The notes under the pieces: generated by a model | The model's input: the letters and a program-made list of their open reading frames with translations, nothing else | Told to the model about the DNA's origin: nothing | Database searches by the model: none | Translations under genes and position numbers: made by a program | Part shown: one piece after another, positions 33,800 to 46,730 of the stretch | How the letters are laid out: every line of letters begins with the position of its first letter | Numbering within the stretch: position 1 is the first letter of the stretch | Origin: Boletus sp. NGJ | Lineage: Eukaryota; Basidiomycota; Agaricomycetes; Boletales; Boletaceae | Length of the DNA stretch: 64,000 nt | Direction of reading: 5' to 3' | Assembly (NCBI GenBank): GCA_019096195.1 | Contig: JAGTXK010000106.1 | Location: 1 to 64,000 of the forward strand

Positions 33800-35690
33800 G
33801 TTAGAGCCTAACCCGGGAATGAAAAAATCGTTGGACTCGGAGCCCAGGATGAAGGGAAGTGTGTGATGCGATAGTTGTCCCTTGCAATGATTGCCACTCG
33901 GCCTGTTTCCACGTGACATTCACGTGCCTGTTCCGCATGCCGTGGGCAGGGCAGAACTGGAGAATGCGGAAGGTCTTCACAGAACTGCCCTTCATTGTCG
34001 ACATCGAGGTATTGGAGGCAGCGAAAGAGGACATCCAGTCACTGGCATTGGCGCGGTGTGTCATCACCCTGTCCACCATTCTGACGACCCCACTTGCCCA
34101 AAGCAATACACACCTCGAATTGGCGTGTAAACGACATCGACTGAATGGCTCACCTGCCATGTTTGCGTGCATGAGAGTCACCATGACGGGCGACGCGATG
34201 GATGACTCGCGATCACCTGGAATTCTACATTTCTGTTATCAAGAGCAACGACATAGCTGCCAGTGGCAGATGGCCGTTCGTCCACGTACCAGCTTACCAG
34301 TTCACCATTCAAATGTTCGTTGTGTGTGAGCATCACATTCACCGCTCCTCAGCGACATCCTCTCTCAGGATTATGAAACAGAGGGAGGGCGTGAGTGAGC
34401 AGTATAAGTGGGAATTTGTGTTCCATCCGGTATCTCTTCGGCAGCCCTGGTGTTTTTTTTCCAAAACCCCCATGACTCTGGGGAATGATATATTTTTCAA
34501 TACCATAGTCAGTGGAGTAGGAAACTAGAGATGTTGGCCGAACTGCCTCCGCAAGGACCTTGTTCACGGTCGAGACGGTAGCGAGAGGTTACATAAATTG
34601 ATACCTCTTGGAGTCACCGTGTACACATCGTCGGCATCAAGCCCTTGGGTATGGCAAAGGGTTCCGCACGGGTACGGGTGACATGTCAGGCAGGTCTTAC
34701 ATCTTGCGATGACTTTACTCGCACTCAAAACGTCAAGATGCTTGACCCACTGCGCTCACGGAAATTTGCCGCGATTTGGCACTAAAGTCGAGTCGGACTG
34801 GGACGGGCCCCTTGACGTTAACCCTCCTGCGTGTTACCGCCTACGTTCGGGTGCGAACAAAGAGGACCTTGGACGCATGAACGACGCGTGGTACGAGAGT
34901 CGCCCTGGTGTGGTGTGTCTTGGGAAGCCTCTCCACGATACAGTTCATATATCATATGATCACATACAAAGATGCTACGCCTGTATCTCAATATGTTGTA
35001 TGTGTCCGATGCATTTTTGATGTTGATGGTTCCAGGCTGTAGTTTGCCTTATATCCTTGGCAGCCAGCGTGTCCGAGTTCTTCCGCCCGGAGTGGGTACT
35101 GCTACTACTACTAAAAGAACCTCAACCCATGATTCATTCTTCTTATGGAACCCTTTGTGTGACATCTGGGAAAAGCCTAGGGTGCGGTCGAGGGTAAAGG
35201 AACGGCGAAAACACTGGAAACGTGCTTCCGATGCTTCCGGCAGTCTTCCGATGGTGTGTGTGACGCAGTGTTCGGAATGGACCAATCCCTAACCGCAAAC
35301 CCATGAACCACCAACCTCCTTTGCATCTTTGTTTGTGAGAACAAGTATATTGCATACAACTCAGAGTAGGTACGGGTAGTACATGGCCGAGCACAGTTTC
35401 TCCACCACACACAACGCATAGGGGTTATCAGAGTTGAAGAGCACAGCACTCTGAGGGGATGATTGCGAGAACATGACATTAACATTAGAACAAACGTCAA
35501 AAGTGACGTGTCGCATAGTGTTTGGCTCCAGCAAATGAAGTGGGGGCATACGCAATTTATACCTGCATATACATATACATACTAGTGTTTATTATTTTCA
35601 TTTTCTCACTTACTGTAACGACAAATGCAGATAAAAGCTCAAAATCCATTGCACAGGACGGAATAAACATGTACATAGTAGTTGACGAGC
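33800..35690. other. Stretch without a supported gene
   Basis: Frames at 33859-34329 and 34709-35020 (plus) are open but show no motif or splice support. A TTCCG repeat cluster lies at 35221-35256. Confidence 0.35.
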
Positions 35691-35698
35691 GTCTGTCA

Positions 35699-37097
35699 TC
35701 AAGGCTTAGGGTTGAGCCTCAAACGGCTGACCTGATGGTCCAGATTTGCAACTCTGGACACAAGCCGCTCCTTCTCCTCCTCGTCCGCGACCAACTTCCT
35801 CTCCAAATCCATGATGCGCTCACTCAGCTTGGTGACGAGCTGTGTCAGCTCATGCACCTTGCTGGGTGACGCGGCCTGTCGAGATACAGCCGCTTTTCCT
35901 CGTGGACGACGAATAGAAAACACCCCTGGGTGTTTCTTCAGCCAAGGAAGACGACAAAACAAGGGCATAGCCTGACTTACCTTCGATGTTGCAATGGGTT
36001 TTCTGCAAGACACACGCAGTACATGCGCATCTCTCATTCTGGGATTGCGAGGCTTCAGTGTGGGAGGGCCACACACATGTTGAGCCACGGGAATTGCATG
36101 CATCGCAGACCTGTGAGGAATGTCGGAAGCTTGAAGCGTTAACGAAAGTTATGACTCACCTTGGATGCTTCCGGTTCTTCCGATGCTTTGGGTTCAACCG
36201 ATGCATCTTGGATGGAAGGGTGCCCAGCCCGGGCGTCATCCTCCGTTTCACTCTCGATGAACTTGCTCTTCTTGCTCTTCTTTTTCTTCTTTGGCGGCGG
36301 TGCTAGGTCCTCATCTGCTGCACATCTCTTGCCCTTGCCCTTCGGATCCGCCCCAGCTCGGGCCGTTCCAGCGTTCCCTGCCTTGGAAGGGCGGTTGGCT
36401 ACTTTGGACTTGGGCCCTGTCACGACCGTCAGAGTTTATCTCCAATATACATATACATTAAAACGTATTCTCACCATTTGTTCCGCCCGCAGCATTGCGT
36501 GAACGTGCAGGCAGCGTGAATTTTAGCTTTATCCGGGAATGTGAAACCTGAGCCTGGTCTTTCGACGGCGCACTCCCCACATCTGAAGGGACGGTGTTTT
36601 GGATGAATATCAATTGTACTAGATGTGGATGAATTCCGGTACAAACATGAAACGACCAACTCACCAGATGGTGGCAACCCATTCCACCACGAGAAAGGAG
36701 CTCCGTCGAGGTGAGGGAGCGCATGCTCTGGCACGTCCACGTATTCGGAACCCGAGATAGAAGGATCGTCTGCGCGCACCTCATCGAAGCGGAACGCTTC
36801 GATCGCCAGGCCGTCGGCGTATGAGCGGGCCAGCACTCTTTGCAGGCTTCCCAGAAGCTTGGGGTGCGGAAGGTTCGTGGCCTTGATTTTTTTCTGAGAT
36901 GTGATTGATAAATCAACTTCATAGAACACAGATGTTGAGTTACTTACCACCTCAGCTACCAGGTTCGCGTGCATCCAGGGCATCCAGACATCCCTAGGTC
37001 CAGCAATGCGAGGGAGGAGTTGTAGAGCGGCATATACACGTGCAGTAGCAAGCATTACATCGTCATCTATTTTGTAGGACATGTTGAGGGAGATCAC
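35699..37097 (-). CDS. Cys-rich (Zn2Cys6-like) coiled-coil protein, member A
   Basis: Six exons on the minus strand, approximately 37097-36948, 36893-36665, 36582-36475, 36416-36160, 36110-35981 and 35927-35699, all with GT-AG ends. Order of parts: a helical N-terminus (ARVYAALQLLPRIAGPRDVW), an acidic segment (EAFRFDEVRADDPSISGSE), a Lys-rich nuclear-signal-like stretch (PPPKKKKKSKKSK), a Cys cluster (VCDAC, later CACTACVLQKTHC), and a C-terminal coiled coil (LTQLVTKLSERIMDLERKL). Architecture and exon phases match the gene at 44404-45943. DNA binding is inferred from the Cys spacing and basic stretch. It starts 272 bp from the divergent JmjC gene. Confidence 0.7.
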
Positions 37098-37368
37098 GAC
37101 AATGTTCAGTGTGGATGTGTTGGTTAGAGCGAGTGAACGACAAGTCCACGGGAACCGGAACGTCGGTTACTAAATATATTAGGTAAGGTGGCTGTTCAGA
37201 CGCGTGGACCGAGAACACCAATTGAACGCGTTGACTATTTCCCAACTGCAAACGCAACCAGAGTGATAAGTCCGATTGAAAGTAAATAAAAGATATTTAT
37301 ATTTATATTTTTGGTGACATAGATGTGAGTTCGCGCTCAAAGGGTGGATTGCAAAGAGACTTGGACTG

Positions 37369-39871
37369 ATGAATCATGATGTAAGCCACCACTATCTGGG
37401 TCACGTTACTCTTGACACTTCTTTACTCGACGCGCTCCGTGTGGCAACTCGACGCAAACATAAGCCACCTCTCGATCGACACTTGAAGATGGAAACTATC
37501 CTCGAGCGGTGTTCAGAAGACAACCGGGAGGTGTTCTCAGTTGACATCCCAGATGTCGGAGGGGTCGCAGCGACTTTATACGTGCTGAACGGTGGTACAT
37601 GGCCACCAACGCCAATGGTTGGCGACTTCGCATATGAATTTTCGAGTTCCACATTCCGGGTTTATTACACGAATGAATGGAGGAGCTTTACGGTCGCCGA
37701 CATTGAAACCCTGGTGCAGCATCCAAACCGGAACACGCTGAGGGTATCCTTCACAGGCAGCGGACTACCTTTCTGGAGGTCGATGGGTCAAGAGATGGGT
37801 CCATGCAGATTCGGTAGCGTTGACGAGCTCTTTTCTCACTTTCGACGCACGTTCGACACTGGGAAACTGAATGTTCATAAGCTGCCTCCCATCCACGCTG
37901 TTCGAAACTTCAGGGGGCGATCAGAGCGCGGTAGTGAGTTTGATCTCGTATCTTCACGCTCGTGAGTTGATCATTGTGATACAGAAAGAAAGCATGAAGG
38001 GGATGGGCCGCAAGGAGGGAAACACGCGGGAAAACGAAGTGAGTGTCAATGGCTTCGTGGTACGGTGGGCTGAACGTTACGATAGAATGCCGACATCTTG
38101 CGCCAGGCATCAGTAAAGATCAGGTAACTATACTCTTCAGCCAGCGATCGGTATGGCTGATGATCGAGTTTAGTTGCGGTTCGTAAATTCATCGGCAGGA
38201 TTCCCGGAAGATATGGAAAGAATCGAGTGGGATGCAGGCTTCGAAACTCACCTTCCATTCGTTGGAGAAGGGTGTTCAGAGGTGAGAATTTACATTCAAA
38301 TGCGTTTACTATCACCAAACATCTGTCGGAAAGGATGAGGAAGGGTTAACGGTGACGGAGCTCGCGAGATGCGCCTCGCTGGAGCGTTCCGGGTCGGGAA
38401 CGTGTGGACCCGAGACCGAAGCATTCCGAGTTCGGGACTTAGTGTTGGAAGTGGAGCTGGACTCGGCGCTACGAGGTCGAGGTCATGATGACGATGAAAC
38501 TGTCGGCCTTGCTTTGATGGCAATGGTGGATGAAATTCGCTCACACTTGCGGGAATCTACGATGGTCGTCATTCGAAGGTGTACTTCGGCGCTGGGGCTG
38601 AGGTTTTCCAAGGCGTTGATGGGTGTCCAATTCGGAAACCTTGGGCACAGGTGTCAATGGGTGGATGGGGTGTTTGTCGCTGCTAACCGGAACTCTCCCG
38701 AGGAGATAGGCATACACAGGACCACGACAATGGAAAGGTTTATCGACTTGGTCGAGGACCCAACGGTGTGCGGAAACTTCCTCGACTCCAAGGACACCAA
38801 CCCGAGCCCTCCGATGTGGGTGATGCCTCTCCTCGACTCAACCTTCGCTTGGAACCACACAATGCATCTTCGGTTCACTCAGAGCGCACAGAAGAAGAAG
38901 AAGAAACCTTCAAAGGTGGTGGTAGGGGAGCAGGGACCCTCGGTCATCCGTTCGGGGACGTGGACCTCGCAGGGGTGGAGGCTAGTAACCCACCCCGGAT
39001 TCATCACATTCCCGCACCGCGATTGCTCTGGGATGTGCACATACATCATTGGAAACTCGGGAGCCAAGATTTGGGCAGTCATGCGCCCGAAACGCGTGCT
39101 CTGCCCGGACTCTTCTGAGCAGCTTTCCGAGATCTTGCGGCGCGCGATCACCATGTCCCCGGAGGGCAGGTTCTCTGAGGCCGACGTAGCTACAGTTTGC
39201 CTTGAAGAGGGCGACATCATGTGAGTTGATCTGAGACCCAATATTTACACCGAAATTGCAAAATTGTTCATTCTGCTGAACCATGTGGCACACAGGTTTC
39301 AACCACCAGGGGTCTTACACAGCGTCTATACCCCGGTCCCATCCATCTTCAACGGTGGATATTTTTATAATTACGAAACAATGCACCTTACTCGGGCAGC
39401 GCTCTCTCCCAGCTCTGAGGAAGACGAGAACTCACTGACGAACGATCATCGCCCCGGGTACTTTTGAACTTTGTGCCGGATGGTCATCGCACTGCAATAC
39501 AGATCGGAAACACGTACGTCCCTCTACCTCGTATAATAGCGTGATTAACCGGCGATGTCATAGGAACGATTGGAAAAAAGAGTTTGATCAGCCTTTTGCT
39601 GATCATATTGCAACATGCCACGTGTAAAAGGGATAGACCGGACATCAAGGATAGCTCGGGTCTGGCCGATGAAGAGCGAGGCGACATGGCCTTCGCGGTC
39701 AAGTGTGCGGAAAGCGTCCTTAGTTGGATGGGATTGACAGTTTCCGCAGCAAAGAACTTCGTGGACAGCCATGGACCTTACTACTCGGGTGGCAATGAGG
39801 AGGTAGAGATTCCAGCGCTGCTGGATGGTGCTGATGATCCCATATTTCCAGCCATCGACGGTGCCATGTAG
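37369..39871 (+). CDS. JmjC-type 2-oxoglutarate/Fe(II) oxygenase-like protein, interrupted
   Basis: A multi-exon gene whose core has HPGFITFPHRDCSG (HxD iron ligands at 39016-39024) and, after a 75-nt intron (39221-39295), FQPPGVLHSVYTP with the distal His at 39319-39321. This is the JmjC double-stranded beta-helix layout. A small intron (38282-38333) and others upstream link the N-terminal block beginning MNHDVSHHYLG. One TGA (39465-39467) lies in frame: the same frame continues TLCRMVIALQYRSE and, after an intron, SLLLIILQHAT to TAG at 39871. So it is either a recent pseudogene or ends early. Substrate unknown. Residues near 38381-38440 coincide with a TTCCG repeat cluster. Confidence 0.65.
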
Positions 39872-40454
39872 TGTATATTATCTGTGCAATAATTCTAGGG
39901 TTGTAGATGATGGAACGCTGATGATATTTCAACCTTCATGAAGGTCGAAGTGAGTTCCCAGGAGCTACATCTGGTAGGCTGAAGCGTTCCCGTGTGAGAA
40001 CCAGGGACCCCGGTGAACCTTGTGGTACACTTGTAGCGCTGGAATATCAACTGAAGTAGAAACTAACTTGATGATTGCAGGACCATGCAAAGCTCCAATG
40101 TGGCCGGACACCTGGACAGGCCCTCCAGCTTCGGTCATGGAACCTGCACGAGGCATGTGAGCAGACTTGCCCATTTACTATCAAGTAGCAAACTGATCAT
40201 ATAACAACTTATATAGACCTCGATTACGGTTGGCGAGATTTTATGTGGCTCAGACAAACGCAGGTGTTCTGGAATTCAACCCGAAATCGGAAGTGTTCGG
40301 GAACGTCGGATCCGGGAGAGTGCACCAGAAGCGTCGGAACCGCGGGAGAAGGTTTTAAAGTTGGGGAGGTGCATTTTCCCAGGCACTTAGAACCTTATTA
40401 CTATGCAATAGAAGTATATATACATTTGATACAAGAGTCAGGGCGAAAGGCGAC
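39872..40454. other. Intergenic stretch with a TTCCG repeat cluster
   Basis: No gene supported. The repeat cluster at 40281-40350 is listed separately. It probably includes the promoter of the next gene. Confidence 0.35.
40281..40350. repeat. TTCCG/CGGAA repeat cluster
   Basis: Dense occurrences of TCGGAA, TTCGGGAAC, GTCGGATCCGGG and related words. One of about a dozen similar clusters in the right half of the window. Confidence 0.6.
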
Positions 40455-43400
40455 ATGGAGGCGCTCAAGGTTCATTGTTTGGGAGTGGAAGTCTCCCATC
40501 TGCTGACCCGAGTAGGTAACGTTACGAGTCACCAACGCCTACATCATCCAGCAGGTTGTGACGGCAAGACGTTCCGGGGAAGGCGACTCGCAAAAGACAC
40601 GGACACCCCTCTCACGCATCGTGAATGCGGAGAAATGGCTAGCGCTGGTAAACAACCAGTTACTCAGCCTGAGGAGAAGATATTGAGACCAATGCGATCT
40701 ATATTTTGCTCGACGTCCTTTATTTTCTCGCCTTTTTCTGTTGCTTTCTTTTTGCTCTCCTCTCGTGCTTCGCGTAACGGCTCGCATTGATCAAGATGCG
40801 TCATATACTCATCGATGTGATGTACCTACCTCTAAGATAACATCCGCCACTCCTTTCCGTCTGTCGGCCTGTCGCCTCGGCTACAATTTGAATTTTTGCT
40901 TCAAACTCCGACCAACTGGGTGACCTCAGCCGCAAAGCAGAACTGAGCGTGCCCGGGGCGGCAAAGCTAGGGTTCCAGATCGGATCAGCACTTCTGTTCA
41001 CTGCGCAAGCACTGGCTATGGCATCTGCGAACATGAACATGTCTGCGCTCACTCAATTTGATGAATTTTGTTTCACCAAGTGGTATACAACCATAATGCA
41101 GCGTACTTTATTTGCATGCGAAAGTGAACAAGATATCAAGAAATGGGAGGACAAGGTTTCACGAGAGTTCCTCGTTGACAATTCTGCTGTGAGTGACACG
41201 GCACATTCAGCATCTAAAGTGAGGGTTTTTGTGTCCTAAACGTACTGCAGGTTGCCTTGGCTCAACAATACCTCCAACGCCATGGTATCAGTAAATGTGA
41301 TCTTGATCTGCAACGGCAAGCCCTTGTCGTGTGCCAGAAGCTCTGGCTAGAGTTGTCACATATCCACCTGGAGATTGATCAGGGCGTAGATGTGGCACGT
41401 AGCCTGATGCTGCATGCTGCACTCGGGGTGAGTGGCCTGTTTATAAATGCATTCCTGTGCAAGTAATTAAACAGTGGCTTTCTCAAAGCACAACACGAGG
41501 GAAAGCCTCTTCGTGTTAGATTCGAACGACCACTATGCAGATCCAGATTTACTGGATGATGTATCGGAGATGATGGGGATGGAAGAGGAAAAGCGCTTCA
41601 ATCTAAGTGCGCGCAACTCATCTCAATGGTTTGCAATAATATCAGAAAATGTGGATGACCTGGTCCAAAGTTGGGTCAGAAACTTGGGGGGGTTTTTCTT
41701 CAACGATCCATGCGAGGTGGGCCTTCATTCCCGACCTACATCGTGCATCAAATACATTTGCACATTATACAGAGCGCAGAGAAGGGTGCCATTCGAGTCC
41801 TCCGGGAGATGAGGCAAGCGGGGAAAAGAAAGAGGTTCCGATCGGAAATAGGCGGCGTGCTTCACGTGAGCCATGTCTTTTAATTATCTCTGCTATTCTA
41901 TCCCCTCCTTGCGGTTTATAAGTACTTACGTCAATCCTTATCAGATGCATGAGCTAGCAAAAATAATACTTGCGATCGCAGAGCCATCGATGCAGCAAGC
42001 AAGTCACTCGCAATTCCTGAAGCACAGCTTCAGAAGGTACCAGTGGAGGGAGGCTTTATTACTTTGTCTGGCAAGCTTTACAGACGACTTTGTGATGAGG
42101 GACCCTGAATTGATAATCAAAGGACAAACTGAAGAATTGCAAGACTCTGGCAGTTCACGGATAGACCCCAAACGGTTGCTATGGCTGATATCGGACCGAA
42201 ATATGGTTCCGACAGTTACAAAGCCGCACGCCATATTTTTCCTCTCAAGCGAACAAAACTTTGTGGGGGCATGTTTTGACTGGCTTATATGGTCGGTTTC
42301 ACAAACCAAGCAGATGAGCGTGAGCATACAGTGTTTTCTTTTGCTCAGGAGATCAGATGCTGATCTCTCGAAAAGTTTCAGACGGGTGACATCCTAAAGA
42401 TGTATGTCGCCATATGTCGACTTACAGAAGGAAACTGGTCACGTTGGAATCTCTCCGAGGAGTTACAAGAGATATTAATTTTGAGCAAGACGCTCCGGGA
42501 TGGTCGCAAGGCTTGGAAGAAAGACGCCCATCGGAATCGGAATCGGAATCGGAATCCCTCGGATGGGGTTTGTCAGACTTGCGCGCTTTTGGACGATTCC
42601 CAGAAATGTACTCAGAACGTTGCGGTACTCCAGAGCGGCTTAAATAATATATTGGAGACCAAGTTGATTATCCCCGAAGAGCACGATGTGCTCAGCCCAC
42701 AGGTATGAGAATCCATCCATCTTAAGTCCTCCATTTCTTACATGATGCAGAAAAGTGCCTTTGACACAGTTGCAGAAAAATGCGTGTCTTTGAAGGATCT
42801 TCACCTTGAGACCCTTAGGTTTGATCAGGAGGTCTACGACCGCTGTGGACGATTCATTATCCGTTTACTCCACGACAAGACTGGTGAGGAGGTCAGTTCT
42901 AAGAGCTAGTCACGGATCAACCGCTCATTCGTATTGATGTTCTCGAACATATTATATGCAGGTGTCCAGCATAGTTTTCAACTTACTCAACCAGGATCAA
43001 ATGGAACAATTCAGTCAAAGTCAGGCCAAGATCAAGACGTTGACACGCAAGCTAAACCGCCGCAAAGCTTTTGCGGACTGGGACTATGGTCAGATGCACC
43101 CCCTCGGGTCACGGCAGCCACCCGGAGGACGACCCGGGGACGGCTATGCTCCCTATCCCGCCAGCGAGGTGCTAACACAGGAAGACATTCGCGCCCTTTT
43201 CGCGCACGCATCAGTGAGTTCCTGCCTTCCGCACTCGTGTCGATCCCCGTCTACAGCTAACTATTCGATAGGACATCGAGTGCTTGCTGGCATATCTCGA
43301 GCCACACGCACCCTCTGTGGTTAAGGAATTGAAGGAGCTCGGAAAGCAGGCGAACGTACTCGGCCACTACGGAGTAACCGCTTACCATTGCTGGAATTAT

Positions 43401-43776
43401 ATAGCGCCTGAGCATCTCGACAACGATGCAACTTCCACAGTGTCCTATCAATTAAAAAAAATGGGTTGTAAAGATGACGAGTTTAACTTTTCCTTCACCG
43501 AGTGGGGGAAAGTGTTGGAAACTAAAGAGAACTGCATCTGGTGGGCCTCAATGTGCCAACTCCCACTTACTCGTGCTGATCATGAGCAGGTGGTTCAAAG
43601 GTGACCAATTGCATGGCACAGTTGCCCCTCGTGCTTCTACATTGCGTAACGGGAACTGTCTCTCCCAAGGAGTCGGTATAACAGTTCCTCATAGGACTTT
43701 AGACATGGCAAAGAAGTATGTACAGGCACGCTGGAGCTGGAAGCCTTTGTGTGAACGGTGGAAGGTCTTTACTTAG
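40455..43776 (+). CDS. Large conserved Agaricomycete-type protein, function unknown
   Basis: A multi-exon gene (about ten exons) that stays open across clean GT-AG introns. Blocks in order: VTNAYIIQQVVTARR, KLGFQIGSALLFTAQALA, ALAQQYLQRHGISKCDLDLQ, QSWVRNLGGFFF, DPKRLLWLISDRNMVPTVTK, ILKMYVAICRLTEGNW, LNRRKAFADWDYG then PPGGRPGDGYAPYP, and the C-terminal part with YHCWNYIAPEHLDND, FSFTEWGKVLETKENCIWW and LHGTVAPR. From memory, proteins with this text are common in mushroom genomes and unnamed. The late HLD motif, then H and R in LHGTVAPR, would fit an HxD...H...R iron/2-oxoglutarate oxygenase core, which is speculative. The 5' end and first exon are uncertain. A CGGAAT repeat encodes RNRNRNRN near 42531. 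Confidence 0.65.
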
Positions 43777-43845
43777 AGTACTGAAGACATATTATTCATA
43801 ACCATGCATCCAAGTACGAAAGGAAGTCGAGGGCACATAACCTAA

Positions 43846-43905
43846 GCGTTCCGGCCATTCCGAGTATCGGAACAATCGGAACATATTCCGGATCTTGCGG
43901 AAGTC
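43846..43905. repeat. TTCCG/CGGAA repeat cluster
   Basis: Words GTTCCGG, ATTCCGAG, ATCGGAAC (twice) and TTCCGGAT in 60 bp, just downstream of the large gene. Confidence 0.65.
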
Positions 43906-43909
43906 CTGC

Positions 43910-44403
43910 CCGTATCCGTGAACGTTATTAATTTGAGTAGCGTTCAACATCAAGAAGCAGTGTAAGTTATCTGAGAAATGGTCAGGTGCAGCAGTGAAGC
44001 TTTGTGCACGTATCGACAGTTCTGCCAACATTTATTTCACCACGTTCATTGATAAGCTAAAGCAGTGTTGATACGATTCAGACAGCTGGCTGCAGGCGGT
44101 TGCAAACGAGGTGAGATAAATGTTTATGCGAAACGATGCTTAACACTACATCAGTCAAGGGTCACTATGGACTCTTCGCATGGCAAGACAACATTCCCTA
44201 CGGTAGGATCTCCATCATATTTATCCTCATATTGGCCAGCGAAGATATCCGACAGGTTTATCCGTAATAAGCGCCGAATTCAGTGATATAATCATTCAGT
44301 CAAGTTGATTGATGAAGCCCTGCTGTGGAAAGGAACCGTTGTATACATCAGGTGATTATCGGACATGATTGCGTGGCTACGACAAATACGTAATTGTTCG
44401 TGA
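43910..44403. other. Intergenic stretch, no supported gene
   Basis: Between two convergent genes. The open frame at 44065-44286 has no motif. Confidence 0.4.
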
Positions 44404-45943
44404 TTAAGACCTGTCCTTCTTTTTCAACCCACCGACCTGAAGTTCCAGGAGGGCAACAGAGGTTAGCAGCCGTTCCTTCTCCTGATAATGGGAAGCCTGC
44501 TTCTTCTCCAGGTCCGCGATGCATTCACTCATCTGGGTTACCTGCTGAATCAGGCCATCAAGCTTGTCTTGTGGAGGTGAGGACCGTGATTCAGCCCGCT
44601 TTCCTCGTGGAGGGCGAATGACGAACACGCCTGAAGGACGCATCAGCCGAGAAATGCTTTCCAAAAAAATCGTGGGCTGACTCACCTGAAATTGTGCACC
44701 GAATTTTTTGCAAGGAACACATGGAGCACGCACGTTTCTCATTTCGGGAGGCTGAAGATTCGCCAGCCGCGGGCCACACACAAGTTAAAGCACGGGTCTT
44801 GCATGCATCACAAACCTGAAATAAGGTTAAAAATCTGATACAATGTAAAGGAGCACGACTAACCTTGAGAGCCTCAGCTTCCCCGTTTCTTTTGAGGCCT
44901 GATGGCATGGATGGCCCGGCCTGGGCGTCATCCTCCTCATTTGTGAACTCCGTCGACTTGAACTGCTTCTTTTTCTTCGGAGGCCGTACTGGGACATCTT
45001 CCTTCCCAGCGCGTTCAGACCTCTTCAGATTTCGGACTGGTGACAAATCGGGTGACCCTGCAGGAGCAGGAGTGGCTGCGGAGGCACCAGTGATGCCGGC
45101 TGTTCTGATGTCCCGAATCCCCTGGTGGTTAAATACCTGGTTAGTGGTCTTGGATGTGGATGTGGTCACTGTTCATGACCGTGAGCACACAAGACCATCT
45201 GAAACTAGAAGTCGGGACTCACCAACTTCAGTCCGAGTATCCTTGCTACCAGATGGAATTGGCGCCCGGTGTGAAGCCGGCGCATGGGACAGATCCCGAA
45301 CCTTCCACTTCGTCTTCGGCTCATATTGCGACCGCATATCGTTCCTGGTCGACGGTGCCGTCCCTACATCATCAGGGAGCATTGGCATTGGCAGTTGTTC
45401 ATGCTGGGCGGGTGGCTCTAGTAATGATGGATGTGGCATTGATTCTTTTAAAGACACTAGAGAAAAAAGATCAAGCAGAAGGAGAAATCGAAAAGACTAA
45501 ATGAAGAAACTTACCTGATGGCGGAACCACTGTCCACCATAGATCATCTCCCGTCGGGTCAGGGAGTGCATCCAATGGAAGGTCCACACACTCATCTCCC
45601 AGAAGGGATGGATCATCTGACTGCACCTCGTCGATGTCAAAGGTGCTGATTTGCATGGCGCTATAATAGTACAGGCATAACACTGTTTTTACCCTCATGA
45701 GAAACGTTGGCCAGGGAGAGCTTGCGCTGGCTTTGGGAACTTTTTTCTAACAGTAAATTAGAAAACTTTAACTTTGCACGCCTTGCGGATTTGTATACGT
45801 ACTATCTCACTTTGGAGTCCGTTCCGCATCCATGTCTCCCAGGCTTCCTTTGGCCCGACGATACGAGGGATGACATCTAAGGCTGATTTAACACGCGCTG
45901 TGACCCTAAGAACTTGGGAGTCGATGTTGGTGTACGCGTTCAT
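44404..45943 (-). CDS. Cys-rich (Zn2Cys6-like) coiled-coil protein, member B
   Basis: Paralogue of the gene at 35699-37097, with the same order of parts and similar exon structure. It has a helical N-terminus (RVKSALDVIPRIVGPKEAW, start 45943), an acidic segment (FDIDEVQSDDPSLLGDE), a basic stretch (RPPKKKKQFKS), a Cys cluster (VCDACKTRALTCVWP then CSMCSLQKIRC) and a C-terminal segment GVFVIRPPRGKR plus coiled coil (LIQQVTQMSECIADLEKK). Intact as far as I can follow it, though exon 2/3 borders are approximate. Its start is 190 bp from the divergent DPM3 start, so the two may share a promoter region. Confidence 0.7.
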
Positions 45944-46132
45944 GGCAATTAAGTTGGACTTGAGTTCGCTCGAATAAAAGTGTGGAAGTGAGAACCGTGA
46001 AGCTTATATAAGCAGAAATACCTGGTTGCATCTACAATCTGTTGTTACTGCGATCGGATCGCGTCGTGTGACCAGAACCGAGCGTGTCATATAATATACG
46101 CCTGCGGAACCTTTCAAACTTCAAGTTGTAGT
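45944..46132. promoter_or_regulatory. Shared intergenic region between divergent genes
   Basis: Only 189 bp separate the start of the Cys-rich gene (minus) and DPM3 (plus). The region must carry both promoters. A TATAA-like AATATA occurs around 46092-46100, too far downstream to be certain. Confidence 0.45.
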
Positions 46133-46563
46133 ATGGCCCGTGCACAACGTGTCGCCGTCTACGCCTCTGCTTTCCTTCTCGTCTACCTCTTCGCCTTCTT
46201 TTCTATCTTTCCAGTCCCTTTACTCGAGCCAGACATTGTCGCCCAACTGCTACCCATCGTGCGTAGCTCGTCCTATTCAAGATCCGAATCGAACTAAGAG
46301 TCGATACTTGTGTAGATTTCTTGGTGGCTGCTCGTCTGCTTTGGGGCCTACTCCCTTGCATCTCTCAGTTGGGGATTATTCACCTTTCAGGACTGTCCCG
46401 ACGCCTATCACGAGTTGCTCAAGGTAACCCCGCTTTGTCTCAAGCTTTTGCCCACGAGCTTAAACTCACAACCCTCGCCTCCACATCCATCTCACATCCA
46501 ACTTTGCAGGAAATCAATGATGCAAAGAGTGAACTAAGAGGGAAGGGCGTCACCGTAGACTAG
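46133..46563 (+). CDS. DPM3: Dolichol-phosphate mannosyltransferase subunit 3
   Basis: Three exons: 46133-46258, 46316-46423 and 46510-46563, giving 95 residues with all junctions in phase. The product has two hydrophobic segments, VAVYASAFLLVYLFAFFSIF and ISWWLLVCFGAYSLASLSW, followed by FQDCPDAYHELL and a C-terminal helix ending KGVTVD. This is the DPM3/prosegment layout: short ER-membrane subunit, CPEAY-like motif, C-terminal coiled helix. In the known complex DPM3 tethers the catalytic DPM1 to the ER membrane for dolichyl-phosphate mannose synthesis, which feeds N-glycans, GPI anchors and O-mannosylation. The length matches the family (about 90-100). It appears intact. Confidence 0.93.
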
Positions 46564-46730
46564 CTGGTTATGGATCTTTGTATATCCGTTCTCGCCTGAT
46601 GCCCATGCTCTCGTGGCTCCTCGACCCCATGCGCTCGAACAAGTCGTGAAATACAAGTCCATTAATGAAATGGACCAGACCTACTATACCCATGTCATAC
46701 CTCCAATTTGTCTGGACATCCGACACCACG

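Noticed and set aside
34709-35020. Plus-strand 103-residue frame
   Set aside because: No motif or intron support and no recognisable homology.
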